64,000 bases of DNA from Pseudofrankia sp. DC12 (GTDB taxonomy: Bacteria; Actinomycetota; Actinomycetes; Frankiales; Frankiaceae): contig NZ_KQ031391.1 of assembly GCF_000966285.1 (NCBI RefSeq), forward strand, positions 1,382,278-1,446,277. Reading direction: 5' to 3'. The notes under the pieces are model-generated. The model had not been told where the DNA came from, did no database searches, and worked only from the letters and a program-made list of their open reading frames with translations. Shown here in pieces: positions 42,998 through 51,709 of this stretch. A program made the position numbers and the translations under genes. Position 1 is the first letter of the stretch; each line of letters begins with the position of its first letter.

Positions 42998-44275
42998 GTG
43001 GCTGCCATCATCGGCGGCGTGGATCTCGCGGAGGCGCTGACGATCGTCAATAGGCAGGTGGCGTTCCCTGGCCGCAGCGACGGCGTGCTTGCCGGCAAGG
43101 TCCGAGATGCGCTCACCGCCAAGGCCAAGGCCGATCCGGAGTTCGAGATGCCATCCAAGGTCACCTCGCCGGCGGACGGGCTCAAGTCTGGCGTCGTCGT
43201 TCGGCCTGTCGAGGCGCTTCACCGACTGGCCTATGCCACCCGGCCACGGTTGCAGGACAACCTGCTCGACTTCTATCTGCAGTGGGGCATCGTCCGCTAC
43301 CTCGGCTTCTTCGTGACCCAGGCCAACACGCCGTGGCCGCTGCTGGCTGTCAGCGACGCCGGAAAGCAGGTGATGGGTAACCAGCGGCGGGTCACGTCCG
43401 AGGAACTCGGGATCGGCTTCGGGGTACTGCTCGCCGAGCGCTGGTTCGAACAGTCGTGGCGACGGGGTCTCACGATCCGGCCCGTCGACGTCGATGTCGC
43501 GCTCAGCGAGGGGCGGATCGACTCCCACACGGTGGAGTCCGCCTCGAAGCGCCGCCCGGACTACCTTCTTGTCGCGAACGCCGCGCCCGGCAGCCCACGA
43601 CACCGCATTCGGGCTCTCGAATGCAAGGGCAACAGCGACCTGGCCAAGGCCGTCCCACAACTGGCTAGCGCTGCCAAACAACTGGAGGGCATCCGGGTCA
43701 GCAAGCGCCTTCTCTCTGGTCTGGCGGTGAGCACGGTGTCGGCCAACAACAAGGTGCGCTACGAGGCGATTGCGCTGCTCGACGAGAACGAGCCCACCTA
43801 CGGGGCGAACGCCGCCACGATGGACGAGTCTCGCGGCTTCCGCCTGGCCGAAGCAGTACCTGATGTCGAGGCATCCGTCCTGGTGAACGCACTTCTGCGG
43901 AGCTCATGGGCGACGCTCGCCGACTTTGGAGGAAACCTCGACGCAGTCGACCGGTGGGCGCCCGAGGTCATGCGGAATCGCCTGGACCGCAGGCCCCGCC
44001 AGCGGGCCAGTTACGACACGCCATATGGCATCGCGCAGGGGACCAGCGTCTCTTTCGAGTTCAACGGCCAGCGACTGACCGTCAGCTACGGCGTAGAGGA
44101 GACGATCGACCACCGCCTTTCCGAGGCAGCGGTAGAGGACGTGGTCGAAGCGCAGGCTGCCTTCGCCGAGCGGCTCGCCCGTCAGCCCGGAGCAGGGGCC
44201 TCATCCGACCCGAACCCCCGTGAAGCGCATTCAGCGACGACGGACGGGTCGATCTTCACGGTGACTTTGGACTGA
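42998..44275 (+). CDS. PD-(D/E)XK-like protein, candidate restriction nuclease (425 aa)
   Basis: Residues 184-212 read KRRPDYLLVAN...HRIRALECKGNSD, placing Asp188, Glu208 and Lys210 in the order of a PD-(D/E)XK nuclease core (PDxn-ExK), followed by an amphipathic helix (AVPQLASAAKQLEGI). The N-terminal 150 residues are helical and include GFGVLLAERWFEQSW; the last 60 are probably disordered. No partner methyltransferase lies next to it. GTG 42998 is the chosen start; the frame is open further upstream without a better start. It could be an orphan restriction or defence nuclease, or a DNA repair-type nuclease. The family is not recognised, so the function is inferred from the motif only. Confidence 0.65.
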   Translation: MAAIIGGVDLAEALTIVNRQVAFPGRSDGVLAGKVRDALTAKAKADPEFEMPSKVTSPADGLKSGVVVRPVEALHRLAYATRPRLQDNLLDFYLQWGIVRYLGFFVTQANTPWPLLAVSDAGKQVMGNQRRVTSEELGIGFGVLLAERWFEQSWRRGLTIRPVDVDVALSEGRIDSHTVESASKRRPDYLLVANAAPGSPRHRIRALECKGNSDLAKAVPQLASAAKQLEGIRVSKRLLSGLAVSTVSANNKVRYEAIALLDENEPTYGANAATMDESRGFRLAEAVPDVEASVLVNALLRSSWATLADFGGNLDAVDRWAPEVMRNRLDRRPRQRASYDTPYGIAQGTSVSFEFNGQRLTVSYGVEETIDHRLSEAAVEDVVEAQAAFAERLARQPGAGASSDPNPREAHSATTDGSIFTVTLD

Positions 44276-44614
44276 CGTGACGGGATTCTTCGACCTCTTG
44301 ACCAATGGCAGCGCTTGCAGCGGCGGCGGTACGGTCGGGAGGTGATCGCGCCGGGTCTTTTGCGTACGACCTGTGGGCTGAGGGTCGGACGTTGGGCGTC
44401 TCTCCCAGGTGCGATCGCCTGGGCAAGGGCGGAGGGCAGCATTCCTGGAGGGCAAACTCGCAGCTAAGCGCCCTAACGCCGCCCTTGCGCCGCGATCTTG
44501 ACGGAAGTCAGGTCAGTAGCGATACCGCTACGAGCGATCGCAGAAGGCGGCGAAATCGCATGCCAACGACGTGAAGCGGAGTTCCGGCACGATACAGGCT
44601 TCACCGTCCTCGCC
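44276..44614. other. Intergenic region between convergent genes
   Basis: About 340 bp between two converging genes. I see no coding frame with protein-like content and no strong terminator hairpin. Confidence 0.5.
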
Positions 44615-45628
44615 TCAATGAGATGGAAGGTTGACGATCCAGTCGTAGGTGGGAATTCGGGGGTCGTCAATCGTGACGTCCTGGTTTACTGCGTCGTGGA
44701 GTTGCTCGTCGGTCAGCGGGTAGGTCGCGAGGCCATGCTGCGCGTGGCATAGAGCGGCGAATAGGTAGGCGTCGCCCCAGGCGGCGCGCAGCGCACCCGC
44801 CACGACCCAGTACTGCCTGCGTACGAGTAGGGCTAGGACCACGCCTGGGGCGTCGCCGTACTCGTTGTCGATTCCAATGTCGTGCCGTTGTGCCAGTTGA
44901 CCGAGGGTGAACTCGTCGAACGGGTACTCACCGACAACGTCGATTACCACCAGGTCGTCCCAGTCACCGAGGTGGCCCTCCTCGAAGGCCTGGGAGCAGA
45001 AGTCTCGGTAGAACGCGGCGAGGGCGACCGCCCGCAGTAGACAGTCGATGCGGTCTTCCTCGGTCCGGTAGAGAGTCAGGCCCGCCTCAGTGAGGCTGCT
45101 CCAGGCATGTGCGGCCCAGGCGAGTTCCGCGCCGTCGACCCAGACCTGGATCAGACTATTCGGGAACTGCCAGGCATCCTCCCAGTCGAGCGTTTCGGGG
45201 TCGGAGAGAGGCGGCTCCTGTGTAATTGGGGCGGGCTGGGCGTCGGGCTTTCGCTCGCCGTGCCAGCCGGCGGCCGTCGCGATCGGCGGCCTGAGGCGCG
45301 GTCTATCAGTGGAAGGCGGATCCACCTTGCGCGTCGAGCTGTCGGCGCGGGCGAATGCGGCTTCCATCTCGATCAGCATCTTGTTGGCGGGCAATTCCTG
45401 ACGCGCGTGGCGCAGGAGGTTCTTCGGCCCATCGATGACCGCCCCGCGCTCGAGGGCGCCGAACACCTCGCGCCAGAACACCAGCGGCGTGCCTCCTCGG
45501 CCCCAGACTGGTTGCATGCCAACCCGGAACCCCGACCGCACGAGCAGTTGTCGCGCCGAGGTCTCTTCGAAGAATAGGTCGGCGAACTCCTGGATCTGGT
45601 CGTCGGTAGGACCCGTCACGTCGATCAT
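44615..45628 (-). CDS. EAD1-domain protein (337 aa)
   Basis: The N-terminus (residues about 8-92: IQEFADLFFEETSARQLLVR, SGFRVGMQPVWGRGGTPLVF, WREVFGALERGAVIDGPKNL) matches effector-associated domain 1. This is a death-fold-like adaptor found in bacterial conflict and signalling systems, which joins to another EAD1 on a caspase, TIR, nuclease or STAND partner. A Pro-rich linker follows (residues 100-140), then an unassigned helical C-terminal domain (DDLVVIDVVGEYPFDEFTL, AGALRAAWGDAYLFAALCHA). No EAD1 partner is seen in the window, so the matching effector must be elsewhere or lost. The ribosome site is weak (GAAG before ATG 45628). Confidence 0.65.
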   Translation of the reverse strand: MIDVTGPTDDQIQEFADLFFEETSARQLLVRSGFRVGMQPVWGRGGTPLVFWREVFGALERGAVIDGPKNLLRHARQELPANKMLIEMEAAFARADSSTRKVDPPSTDRPRLRPPIATAAGWHGERKPDAQPAPITQEPPLSDPETLDWEDAWQFPNSLIQVWVDGAELAWAAHAWSSLTEAGLTLYRTEEDRIDCLLRAVALAAFYRDFCSQAFEEGHLGDWDDLVVIDVVGEYPFDEFTLGQLAQRHDIGIDNEYGDAPGVVLALLVRRQYWVVAGALRAAWGDAYLFAALCHAQHGLATYPLTDEQLHDAVNQDVTIDDPRIPTYDWIVNLPSH

Positions 45629-45681
45629 CTTCGCGTTCCGCTCAGCTGGCGTCGTGACCAGGTCTCCCAGAGTAGAGCGTT

Positions 45682-45867
45682 CTACCCGGCGGTGAGCAGA
45701 AGCTCTTGATCACTTGACCGGCCGGTCAGGCGGCTCCGACTGTCGTCCGTGAGCTGTCCGACGAGGTCGCGGGCGGTGCGGGTGCCGATGTGGAGGCGTC
45801 TGCGGAAGGTTCCCGCGGAGATCGGGCCGAACCCCAGCCAGGCGTCCGCGCCGGCTGCCGTTCGTTT
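45682..45867 (-). pseudogene. C-terminal fragment of an unknown protein, in frame after the Nudix stop
   Basis: The minus strand reads KRTAAGADAWLGFGPISAGT then FRRRLHIGTRTARDL up to a TAG at 45682-45684. The frame directly follows the Nudix fragment's TAG at 45868. The basic helix pattern resembles the C-terminus of DNA-binding proteins from actinomycete integrative elements, but I cannot name it. Either a fused gene acquired a stop, or two fragments lie side by side. Confidence 0.3.
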
Positions 45868-46113
45868 CTACCCGCACAGACTGCGCCCCGGCCTCTCAGT
45901 CTCGACACCGCCACCCGGTGCGGTCCAGTACGGCGCCTGGTCCGGTTTGGTCCGCTTGATCAGCACAAGCTGGCCAAGATCATTAATCAGAATTGCCCGC
46001 GCCGCGCGGCGCCACCGTCCACGACAGGTCCAGCCACGTCGAAAGCTTACGCTCGGGTTGCAATCGGATACTATACGTGACATCGGTGGGCTGGTCGTCC
46101 ACGTTCGCGTCAC
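45868..46113 (-). pseudogene. Truncated Nudix hydrolase
   Basis: The 81-aa frame contains RRAARAILINDLGQLVLIK and RTKPDQAPYWTAPGGGVE, the typical first strands of a Nudix domain up to the GG that starts the Nudix box. The catalytic box itself (GX5EX7REUXEEXGU) is missing, because the frame diverges (TERPGRSLCG) and stops at 45868-45870. Nudix enzymes hydrolyse nucleoside diphosphates linked to other groups. With no catalytic box this fragment cannot be active. It lies in a scrambled patch between the EAD1 gene and the DUF397 gene. Confidence 0.65.
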
Positions 46114-46161
46114 CCTGCGGAACTCCTGGCGAATGGAGGCGGAGCGGCGTCTCTCGGAAGT

Positions 46162-46377
46162 TCAGTCGCCGAACTCGCCTTCGCGGGCAGCGGCGAGGAA
46201 CGCGGTCCACTCGGCGGCGGTGAAGCGGAGGGTGAGACCGTCAGGGTCCTTGGAGTCGCGGACGGCGCGACCGCCGTCGGGGAGGGTGGCCACTTCGACG
46301 CAGTTGCCGCCAGTGCCGCCGGAATAGCTGCTCTTGCGCCATACAAGGCTGGTCGGATGGCCGGTCGGAGTGTCCAT
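46162..46377 (-). CDS. DUF397 protein, partner of the upstream XRE regulator
   Basis: A 71-aa protein with the DUF397 signature: LVWRKSSYSGGTGGNCVEVA, AVRDSKDPDGLTLRF and AAEWTAFLAAAREGEF. In actinomycetes DUF397 proteins pair with XRE/DUF5753 regulators, and some pairs (Scr1/Scr2, BldB-like contexts) act as small antagonist and regulator. Here the start codon directly follows the stop of the XRE gene with no gap (TGA then ATG), so the two are cotranslated. Confidence 0.9.
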   Translation of the reverse strand: MDTPTGHPTSLVWRKSSYSGGTGGNCVEVATLPDGGRAVRDSKDPDGLTLRFTAAEWTAFLAAAREGEFGD

Positions 46378-47238
46378 TCACATCTCCTTTCGTGCGGCGT
46401 CGAGGAGGACGCGGGTGCCGTCGGGGTCGCGGGCGAGGCCGCGGAGTTGGTTCATCCAGGCGTCGTAGCGGCGGACCTCGATGGGCTTCTCCAGGTAGAG
46501 GCTGCCGGTGGGTGCCTCGATGTAGACGGTCTCGGGGGCACCGCCGGTGTCCGCGAAGCCGAGAAGCGTGAAGTTGGAGATCATGCCGGCGTGCGCGCCG
46601 GCCGTGAAGGGCACTACCTGGATGGTCACGCCGGGCTGCTCGGACAGTGCGATCAGCTGGTCGAGTTGGCGGCGCATGATGGGTGGGCCTCCGACGTGGC
46701 GGCGGACGGCAGCCTCATCCATGATCGCCCAGAGGTCGAGCGGCGGGTCGGCGTTCAGCACCTGCTGGCGGGTCAGCCGAATCTCCACCGCGCGGTCAAT
46801 GTCGGTGGCGGGCATTGCCGGGGAGGCGGCGCGGATGACCGCCCGGGCGTAGTCGGCGGTCTGCAGCAGACCGGGGACCAGCAGGCTTTCGAAGGTGGCG
46901 ACCGTAGAAGCCTCGGCTTCGAGGCCGATGTACATCTGGAACCAGCGGGGCACGATGTCCCCGTAGGAGTGCCACCAGGCTGGCTTGCGGTTCTCCTTGG
47001 CGAGTGCGAGCAAGGCCTCGCGCTGGTCAATGTCGGCGAGGCCGTAGAGGTCGAGCAGGTCGGCGACGTTGCGCGGCACGAACCGGAACTGCCCGGTTTC
47101 CATCCGGCTGATGGTCGGGCCGGCCCGGTGGATGTGTTCCCCCGCCTGGTCGACGGTCAGGCCGGCGGCCTCGCGCAGCCGGCGCAACTCGGCGCCCAGC
47201 CGGCGCCGGCGCACGGTCGGGCCCGGCGTGCTCGGCAT
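46378..47238 (-). CDS. XRE-family regulator with DUF5753 domain
   Basis: A 286-aa protein. Residues about 12-70 are an HTH_3/XRE domain (LGAELRRLREAAGLTVDQAG, GPTISRMETGQFRFVP). The rest is DUF5753 (SYGDIVPRWFQMYIGLEAEA, FESLLVPGLLQTADYARAVI, RLTRQQVLNADPPLDLWAIM, GAPETVYIEAPTGSLYLEKP), the ligand-binding-like domain common in actinomycete regulators. It is encoded directly before the DUF397 gene. The promoter region at 47239-47532 is shared with the divergent gene at 47533 and contains a cluster of ACGT repeats that could be its operator. It is full length, with no lesions. Confidence 0.9.
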   Translation of the reverse strand: MPSTPGPTVRRRRLGAELRRLREAAGLTVDQAGEHIHRAGPTISRMETGQFRFVPRNVADLLDLYGLADIDQREALLALAKENRKPAWWHSYGDIVPRWFQMYIGLEAEASTVATFESLLVPGLLQTADYARAVIRAASPAMPATDIDRAVEIRLTRQQVLNADPPLDLWAIMDEAAVRRHVGGPPIMRRQLDQLIALSEQPGVTIQVVPFTAGAHAGMISNFTLLGFADTGGAPETVYIEAPTGSLYLEKPIEVRRYDAWMNQLRGLARDPDGTRVLLDAARKEM

Positions 47239-47323
47239 CGCCCTCCCTCTTTCGCGTCGTCACGTCTCCGCGAAGTCTGCCAGCCCGCGCCCTCCCCCAC
47301 GTTCCACCCCGTCGCGTATCTAT

Positions 47324-47353
47324 CGTACGTACTTGCGTACGTCGCATACGTGC
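47324..47353. promoter_or_regulatory. Candidate operator: three ACGT-centred repeats
   Basis: The stretch holds CGTACGT (47324-47330), GCGTACGT (47335-47342) and GCATACGTGC (47344-47353), so TACGT occurs three times within 26 bases in the divergent promoter region of the XRE gene and the gene at 47533. Such clustered palindromes are typical of regulator binding sites; autoregulation by the XRE protein is inferred. Confidence 0.45.
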
Positions 47354-47532
47354 GCCATCCTGGGCGAGCCGGCACCGATCAGCCCGACCCGCAAGCGCAG
47401 GTCCGCCTACCCGCCCGGTCGGACCTGACGCTGCCGGGTCGGGCCGCCGGAGACCAGCCGACGTGACCAGCTGCGTCCGGCGCCGCCGGACGACGGCAGG
47501 CCGGACAGCCCACGTATGCGAGGAGGCAGGAG

Positions 47533-47868
47533 ATGCCCACCGCCCGCGACGACACCCAGCCCGACCCGGACGGCCAGGTTTACGGCGTGGTTGCACTGCC
47601 CAACGGACAGCGGCACCAGCGGCCGGCCGTGTTTCTCCCATTCGAGTCGGCGGCGGCAGCCCGCGACTACGCGCACTGCCACGGCCTGACGCACTACCTC
47701 GTCAGCCCGCTGGTCTTCGACACGACCCCGGCTCGCCCCTCTCGGACCGCTGGGGTCACAGGCGCCCGACCCGCACCCATCGCCGTAGCCATGGCGCCTG
47801 TCGCCGCGCACCTCGCGGACCGCGCCACCGAGCAAACCCCGGTCGAGGAGGGCTCGTGCAGTCCGTGA
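47533..47868 (+). CDS. Small unknown protein (111 aa)
   Basis: Starts at ATG 47533 with a good ribosome site (GAGGCAGGAG just upstream). The body (YGVVALPNGQRHQRPAVFLP, AAAARDYAHCHGLTHYLVSP) looks like a small compact domain; the last 45 residues are Ala/Pro-rich. No family recognised. It overlaps the next gene by 13 bases and is divergent from the XRE regulator, so it may belong to its regulon. Confidence 0.6.
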   Translation: MPTARDDTQPDPDGQVYGVVALPNGQRHQRPAVFLPFESAAAARDYAHCHGLTHYLVSPLVFDTTPARPSRTAGVTGARPAPIAVAMAPVAAHLADRATEQTPVEEGSCSP

Positions 47869-48356
47869 CCATCACCAGCCTCACCAGCGCCGCCGGACGT
47901 GGCAACGTGGCAATGACGGCGGAGATGCCTGGCCTGCCCGCGCTCTCGATGCTCGAATCCGACGGCCTCGTCCTGTCCCGCTCGCCCTGGGCTGGCGGCG
48001 GCGCTAGCGGGGAGGTGCCCGGCCCCGCAGGACTCTTGCTGCACCGGTCACGTCTGGTGCGCACGGCCCTTGATCTCGCCGAGCACCATCCCCGGGTCGG
48101 CCCCATCGTCATCTGGCCGGATGGCGTCCCGCTTGACCTGACCGCTCTCGCGCTCGCCACCGCCACAGTTCTGCAGGCGCACCGCACGGCCGGCGCACCG
48201 CCGCCGGTGGTCTGCCCGGTCCGCCCGCCAATGGGACGCGCTCGTATGGCGATCCGGCACCAGGTCCGCGCCGATCTCGGCGGCGACGCGGCTGTCGAAC
48301 TGATCGTTTGGGAACCACTCGTTTCTCATCCGGCGGTCACCTCGGCTGCGGCATGA
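47856..48356 (+). CDS. Unknown protein (166 aa)
   Basis: GTG 47856 is chosen because GAGGAGG lies 5-12 bases upstream and protein-like sequence begins here (QSVTITSLTSAAGRG). It contains LLLHRSRLVRTALDLAEHHP, GPIVIWPDGVPLDLTALALA and MAIRHQVRADLGGDAAVEL. No catalytic motif is recognised. It overlaps the end of the 111-aa gene, so the two are coupled. The frame remains open upstream, but that part is a shadow of the first gene. Confidence 0.6.
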   Translation: MQSVTITSLTSAAGRGNVAMTAEMPGLPALSMLESDGLVLSRSPWAGGGASGEVPGPAGLLLHRSRLVRTALDLAEHHPRVGPIVIWPDGVPLDLTALALATATVLQAHRTAGAPPPVVCPVRPPMGRARMAIRHQVRADLGGDAAVELIVWEPLVSHPAVTSAAA

Positions 48357-48598
48357 CAGCCACACCGCAACCGCCTTCGATGCCCGCACGATCGCCCGAT
48401 CTGGTTGGACAGGGCCAAGACCCGGCCGCGCCGATACCCAGCCCGCTTGAAAATTCGCTCGCCGTACTGCGGCGCGCCTCCGGAGGGACCTACCAGCGTG
48501 CCCGGGGCCGGGATGAACGACGACGGGGATGCTCAGGGCTGAACGGTGAGGTTGATGCGGCCCGGGCGGGAGGTCGCCGTGTCGACAAGAATAGATCA

Positions 48599-49417
48599 AT
48601 GATCATCGGAATTCCGGATGGGTCCAGTGCGTGCTTCGAGGTCACTCCCGGTGACGCCGAGTCCCCGGTGATCCTGCACGTTCCCCATGGATCTCGGACG
48701 CTGACGGCCCAGGCCAGGGAACGGATCCTGCTCGACGACGCCGAGCTGGCCGCCGAGCTGGATCACATGACCGATGCGCACACCGGGCTCATCGCCAATC
48801 GCGCCGCCGTGACCGCCGGGCTGGCCCCGTGGATTTTCAGCAGCAGGCTGTCCCGGCTGGTCGTCGACCCCGAGAGGTTTCCTGATGACCGTGAGGATAT
48901 GCGGGCGGTGGGTATGGGCGCCGTCTACCTGCGCACCTCGCACGGCGTCCCGCTACGAACCGACGATCCCAACCACATCGAGGACCTCCTCGCCCGGCAC
49001 TACCACCCCTACGCGTCGGCGATGGCCGACCTCGTGGACGCGCGCCTGGCCGCGGTCGGCCGCGCCGTGGTTCTCGACGTCCACTCCTACCCCAGCCGGC
49101 CCCTGCCCTACGAGCTCCACCCGACCGGCAACCGTCCCGCCGTCTGCCTGGGCGTCGACTCGTTCCACACTCCCCACTGGCTGCACGACGCCGCGACCCG
49201 GGCGCTCTCCCTCGTCGGAGACCTCGACGTGAACACTCCGTTCGGCGGCACCTACGTCCCTCTCAAGCACTACCGGCAGACCGATCAGGTGATGGCATTG
49301 ATGATCGAGATTCGTCGAGACCTCTACATGACCGAACCCGGCGGCGCCGTCAATGCGGGTGTCGACACCGTCACGAGGGCACTCGCGACGCTTGTTGACA
49401 CGGCAACGTCCGCTTAG
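48599..49417 (+). CDS. N-formylglutamate amidohydrolase-like protein
   Basis: A 272-aa protein with the N-formylglutamate amidohydrolase pattern: PVILHVPHGSRTLTAQARER near residue 21, LDHMTDAHTGLIANR, SRLVVDPERFPDDREDM, RAVVLDVHSYPSRPLPYEL and MIEIRRDLYM. The conserved His and Asp residues (HVPHGS, DxH, LDVHSYPS) are present. Members hydrolyse N-formyl-L-glutamate in histidine breakdown, but relatives act on other formyl or acyl amides and this one has no hut genes nearby. ATG 48599 fits the family N-terminus. It seems to be a single-gene unit of ordinary metabolism inside the accessory region. Confidence 0.75.
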   Translation: MIIGIPDGSSACFEVTPGDAESPVILHVPHGSRTLTAQARERILLDDAELAAELDHMTDAHTGLIANRAAVTAGLAPWIFSSRLSRLVVDPERFPDDREDMRAVGMGAVYLRTSHGVPLRTDDPNHIEDLLARHYHPYASAMADLVDARLAAVGRAVVLDVHSYPSRPLPYELHPTGNRPAVCLGVDSFHTPHWLHDAATRALSLVGDLDVNTPFGGTYVPLKHYRQTDQVMALMIEIRRDLYMTEPGGAVNAGVDTVTRALATLVDTATSA

Positions 49418-49470
49418 GCCCAGGAGCGCCATAGGATTGCCCGTCAAGGCTTTCTGTCAGGCCCCAGGTG

Positions 49471-51237
49471 TCACGGCCGCGCCCGGACTCCAAGGAGGTT
49501 GGTCAGGCGGGCTCGCATGCGGTCGCGGCGCTGGTCAATGAAGTCCAGAAAGTCAGCGAGGCCGAGCGGCAGGCCGTCGAGGTCGTTGTAGGCCAGGTAT
49601 TGCTTGCGCGCGGTCTCGGTCCAGTGCTTCTGCGCCAGCCACTCGGCCGGCAGCGTGGCGCTCTTCTGGATTCCGGGGATGGCGGCCTGCAGGTGCAGGT
49701 TCGGCAGCAGGTTGACGGCATCGACGTATGCCGGAATCTTGTCCGCCGCGATGCCGGCGTCCGCGAGCTGCTTGCGAGTGAACCGGGACTTGGGGAAGAA
49801 GTGGTCCTGGTGGTACTGGATCGTCAGGTCGTGGCCCGGATAGAGCAGCGCCAGGATCGCGAAGGTCCGCTGGTTACCATACTTCGCGCCGAGCAGGTCC
49901 TCGACCTCTGCCTCGTCGAAACTGAGCGATTTGCCGAGCGACGCCATCTCGCGCTCGATTTCCTCGACCGGGAATCCGCGCGCGCCGTGCTCCTCGATCG
50001 TCTGCCGGATCCGGGTCAGCAGCCCGTCGAGGCCCGAACCCCAGACGCCTCGCTTGAGCAGGGAACGGACGACCCAGTTCTGCAGCCGGGCACGGTCCGC
50101 TTCCTCCGTGACGGAGGTCCGATAGCTGTCGTCAAGACCGCGGTGCCGCAGATAGCAGGCGATCGGGATGATCACACTATCGGCGGTCAGCGTCTTGGCC
50201 TCGAAGCCGAAGGCGTGCAGCAACGTCGCGGCGAGAACCAGCCCGTCCTTGGTCTCGGACCACTGCGCCTCGACGGTCGCCATCTTCCGCGGTGTGAAGT
50301 TGCCGACTTTGAACTTGATGTCCCCGCCCGCGACCATCAGCGCGGTCTTGAGTGCCACGTCCTTACTGAAGTCGAACCGCCGCCCGCCACCGCTGTTCAG
50401 CTCCTTGACCAGTTCGCGGACCTCCTCGCGCGCGTCATAGGTCCTCCAGAGGTTCGTGGCGACCGTCAGGAGCAGGTCCGAATGGGACAGCGCCGTGCCG
50501 CCACTGTTGACCCGAACGAAGATGTCGACCACCTCGTCGGTGCTCTGCCCCGCGTCCAGCAGGTAGTAGTTGATCGACTGGGTCTTCCGCAACGCCTCGT
50601 ACAGGGCGTAAAGGTTGTCGTAGGCGTGATCGTGGCCCAGATCGATCCCTCGCTTCTTCAGTTCGGCGATCATCGGCTTGCCACCATCCGGGAGGGTGAG
50701 CACGTCGCCGACGCGGAACCACTTGTCGGGTTCTCCGGCGGCGGGCTTGGCCTCGGCTGCGGTGAGGAAACGCAACTCGTAGTGCAGACCGAGGTCGTCG
50801 TCGTCCTTCGGCGCGGCGAGCAGGTCGAGGTAGAGCGCCTTCTTCGGGAACGCGTCCGGATGCGTCGCGAGCAGGTACTTCCGCTTCTCGGCGTGGGTGC
50901 CGTAGAGCGCGATGTTGAGCGCCGTCAGCCGCTGCTGCCCGTCGAGGATCGCCATGACGCCGTGGCCGGCCGGGACAGTCGCCTTCGTCGCGTAGGGCGC
51001 GTCCCTCTCGTGGTAGTGGGTGAGGAAGTCGTAGAAGGCGTAGTCCTTCGCGAACTCCGGCCTGACCTGCCAGAACAGGAACGAGCCGATCGGGTAGCCG
51101 CGCATCAGACTGTCGACCAGCCGGCGAATCTGGTCGGCGCTCCAGACGAACTCCCGCTGGATCGCGGGCAGCAGGTACTCCTTGTAATGGATCTTGGTAA
51201 GTACGTTCTCCGCCGTCACCGGTGTCTGGAAGGTCAT
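49471..51237 (-). CDS. GmrSD-type DUF262/DUF1524 protein (588 aa)
   Basis: Residues about 1-230 are DUF262: AIQREFVWSADQIRRLVDSL (26-45) and MAILDGQQRLTALNIAL (95-111), the ParB/Srx-like nucleotide-binding motif of GmrS. The C-terminal part is DUF1524, an HNH-type nuclease with YHQDHFFPKSRF (about 475-486, HxxP-like), as in GmrD. Single-chain GmrSD enzymes are type IV restriction systems that cut DNA with glucosylated hydroxymethylcytosine; this member's target is unknown. ATG 51237 (MTFQTPVTAENVL) with GAGGAG upstream is preferred; the frame runs 55 codons further without good protein. It is a single gene, divergent from the XRE-TPR gene. Confidence 0.85.
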   Translation of the reverse strand: MTFQTPVTAENVLTKIHYKEYLLPAIQREFVWSADQIRRLVDSLMRGYPIGSFLFWQVRPEFAKDYAFYDFLTHYHERDAPYATKATVPAGHGVMAILDGQQRLTALNIALYGTHAEKRKYLLATHPDAFPKKALYLDLLAAPKDDDDLGLHYELRFLTAAEAKPAAGEPDKWFRVGDVLTLPDGGKPMIAELKKRGIDLGHDHAYDNLYALYEALRKTQSINYYLLDAGQSTDEVVDIFVRVNSGGTALSHSDLLLTVATNLWRTYDAREEVRELVKELNSGGGRRFDFSKDVALKTALMVAGGDIKFKVGNFTPRKMATVEAQWSETKDGLVLAATLLHAFGFEAKTLTADSVIIPIACYLRHRGLDDSYRTSVTEEADRARLQNWVVRSLLKRGVWGSGLDGLLTRIRQTIEEHGARGFPVEEIEREMASLGKSLSFDEAEVEDLLGAKYGNQRTFAILALLYPGHDLTIQYHQDHFFPKSRFTRKQLADAGIAADKIPAYVDAVNLLPNLHLQAAIPGIQKSATLPAEWLAQKHWTETARKQYLAYNDLDGLPLGLADFLDFIDQRRDRMRARLTNLLGVRARP

Positions 51238-51457
51238 GCGGGCACGCTCCTCGGGTTGCCGCGGGCGGCGCGCGGCCCGGTGACCGACGACCCCCAATCT
51301 ACAAACGAGCAGATGATATTGCCCAGGTACGACAAAATAGTTGCCTTCCGTGCGCCGACGTCGTCCGTTGTTCGTCCCGTGCCAGTTCCCGTCTGGAGTC
51401 ACGCGGGGCCCGCGTGCGAGGCATCGCCACGCGCTGCCGGGCCGAGTCGTTCCGCAA

Positions 51458-51655
51458 CTACCGAAGCTTCACTCCGGCGTTCTCGGCGCGTGCCCGTAGC
51501 TGGTCGAGCGAGAGGCGCTGGCCATCGACTTCGGTGAGCCAGAGGTCCATGCCCTCCGGCTGGTCCGCCCGATGATCGCCTTGACTGCGAGCGATCCGAC
51601 CATCCCGTCTTGGTATCCCATCGTGGGATGGGCCAGCCCCTTGACTGCACTCATT
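51458..51655 (-). pseudogene. Remnant of a RAMA-domain gene end
   Basis: The minus strand ends in GMDLWLTEVDGQRLSLDQL then RARAENAGVKLR. This closely matches the end of the protein at 55575-57818 (GMDLWQVEVDGKRISLTEL, RTRAETNGVKLR). Just before it, another frame carries KAIIGRTSR, matching the preceding motif, so a frameshift splits the remnant. It is the tail of a second RAMA-type restriction gene, otherwise lost. An inverted repeat (51615-51629, atccca-tcg-tgggat) lies within it. Confidence 0.6.
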
Positions 51656-51709
51656 TGAGGCAGTGACCATGAGTAGCCGCAAGGTCTACGCGAGGGCAAG
51701 GTTTCCCCG

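Noticed and set aside
49468..51537. A 689-codon plus-strand frame opposite the GmrSD-type gene
   Set aside because: No recognisable domains, and the minus strand carries clear DUF262 and DUF1524 motifs.
51615..51629. Hairpin atccca-tcg-tgggat as a terminator
   Set aside because: The stem is short, has no T-run after it and lies inside the decayed RAMA fragment rather than just after a live gene.
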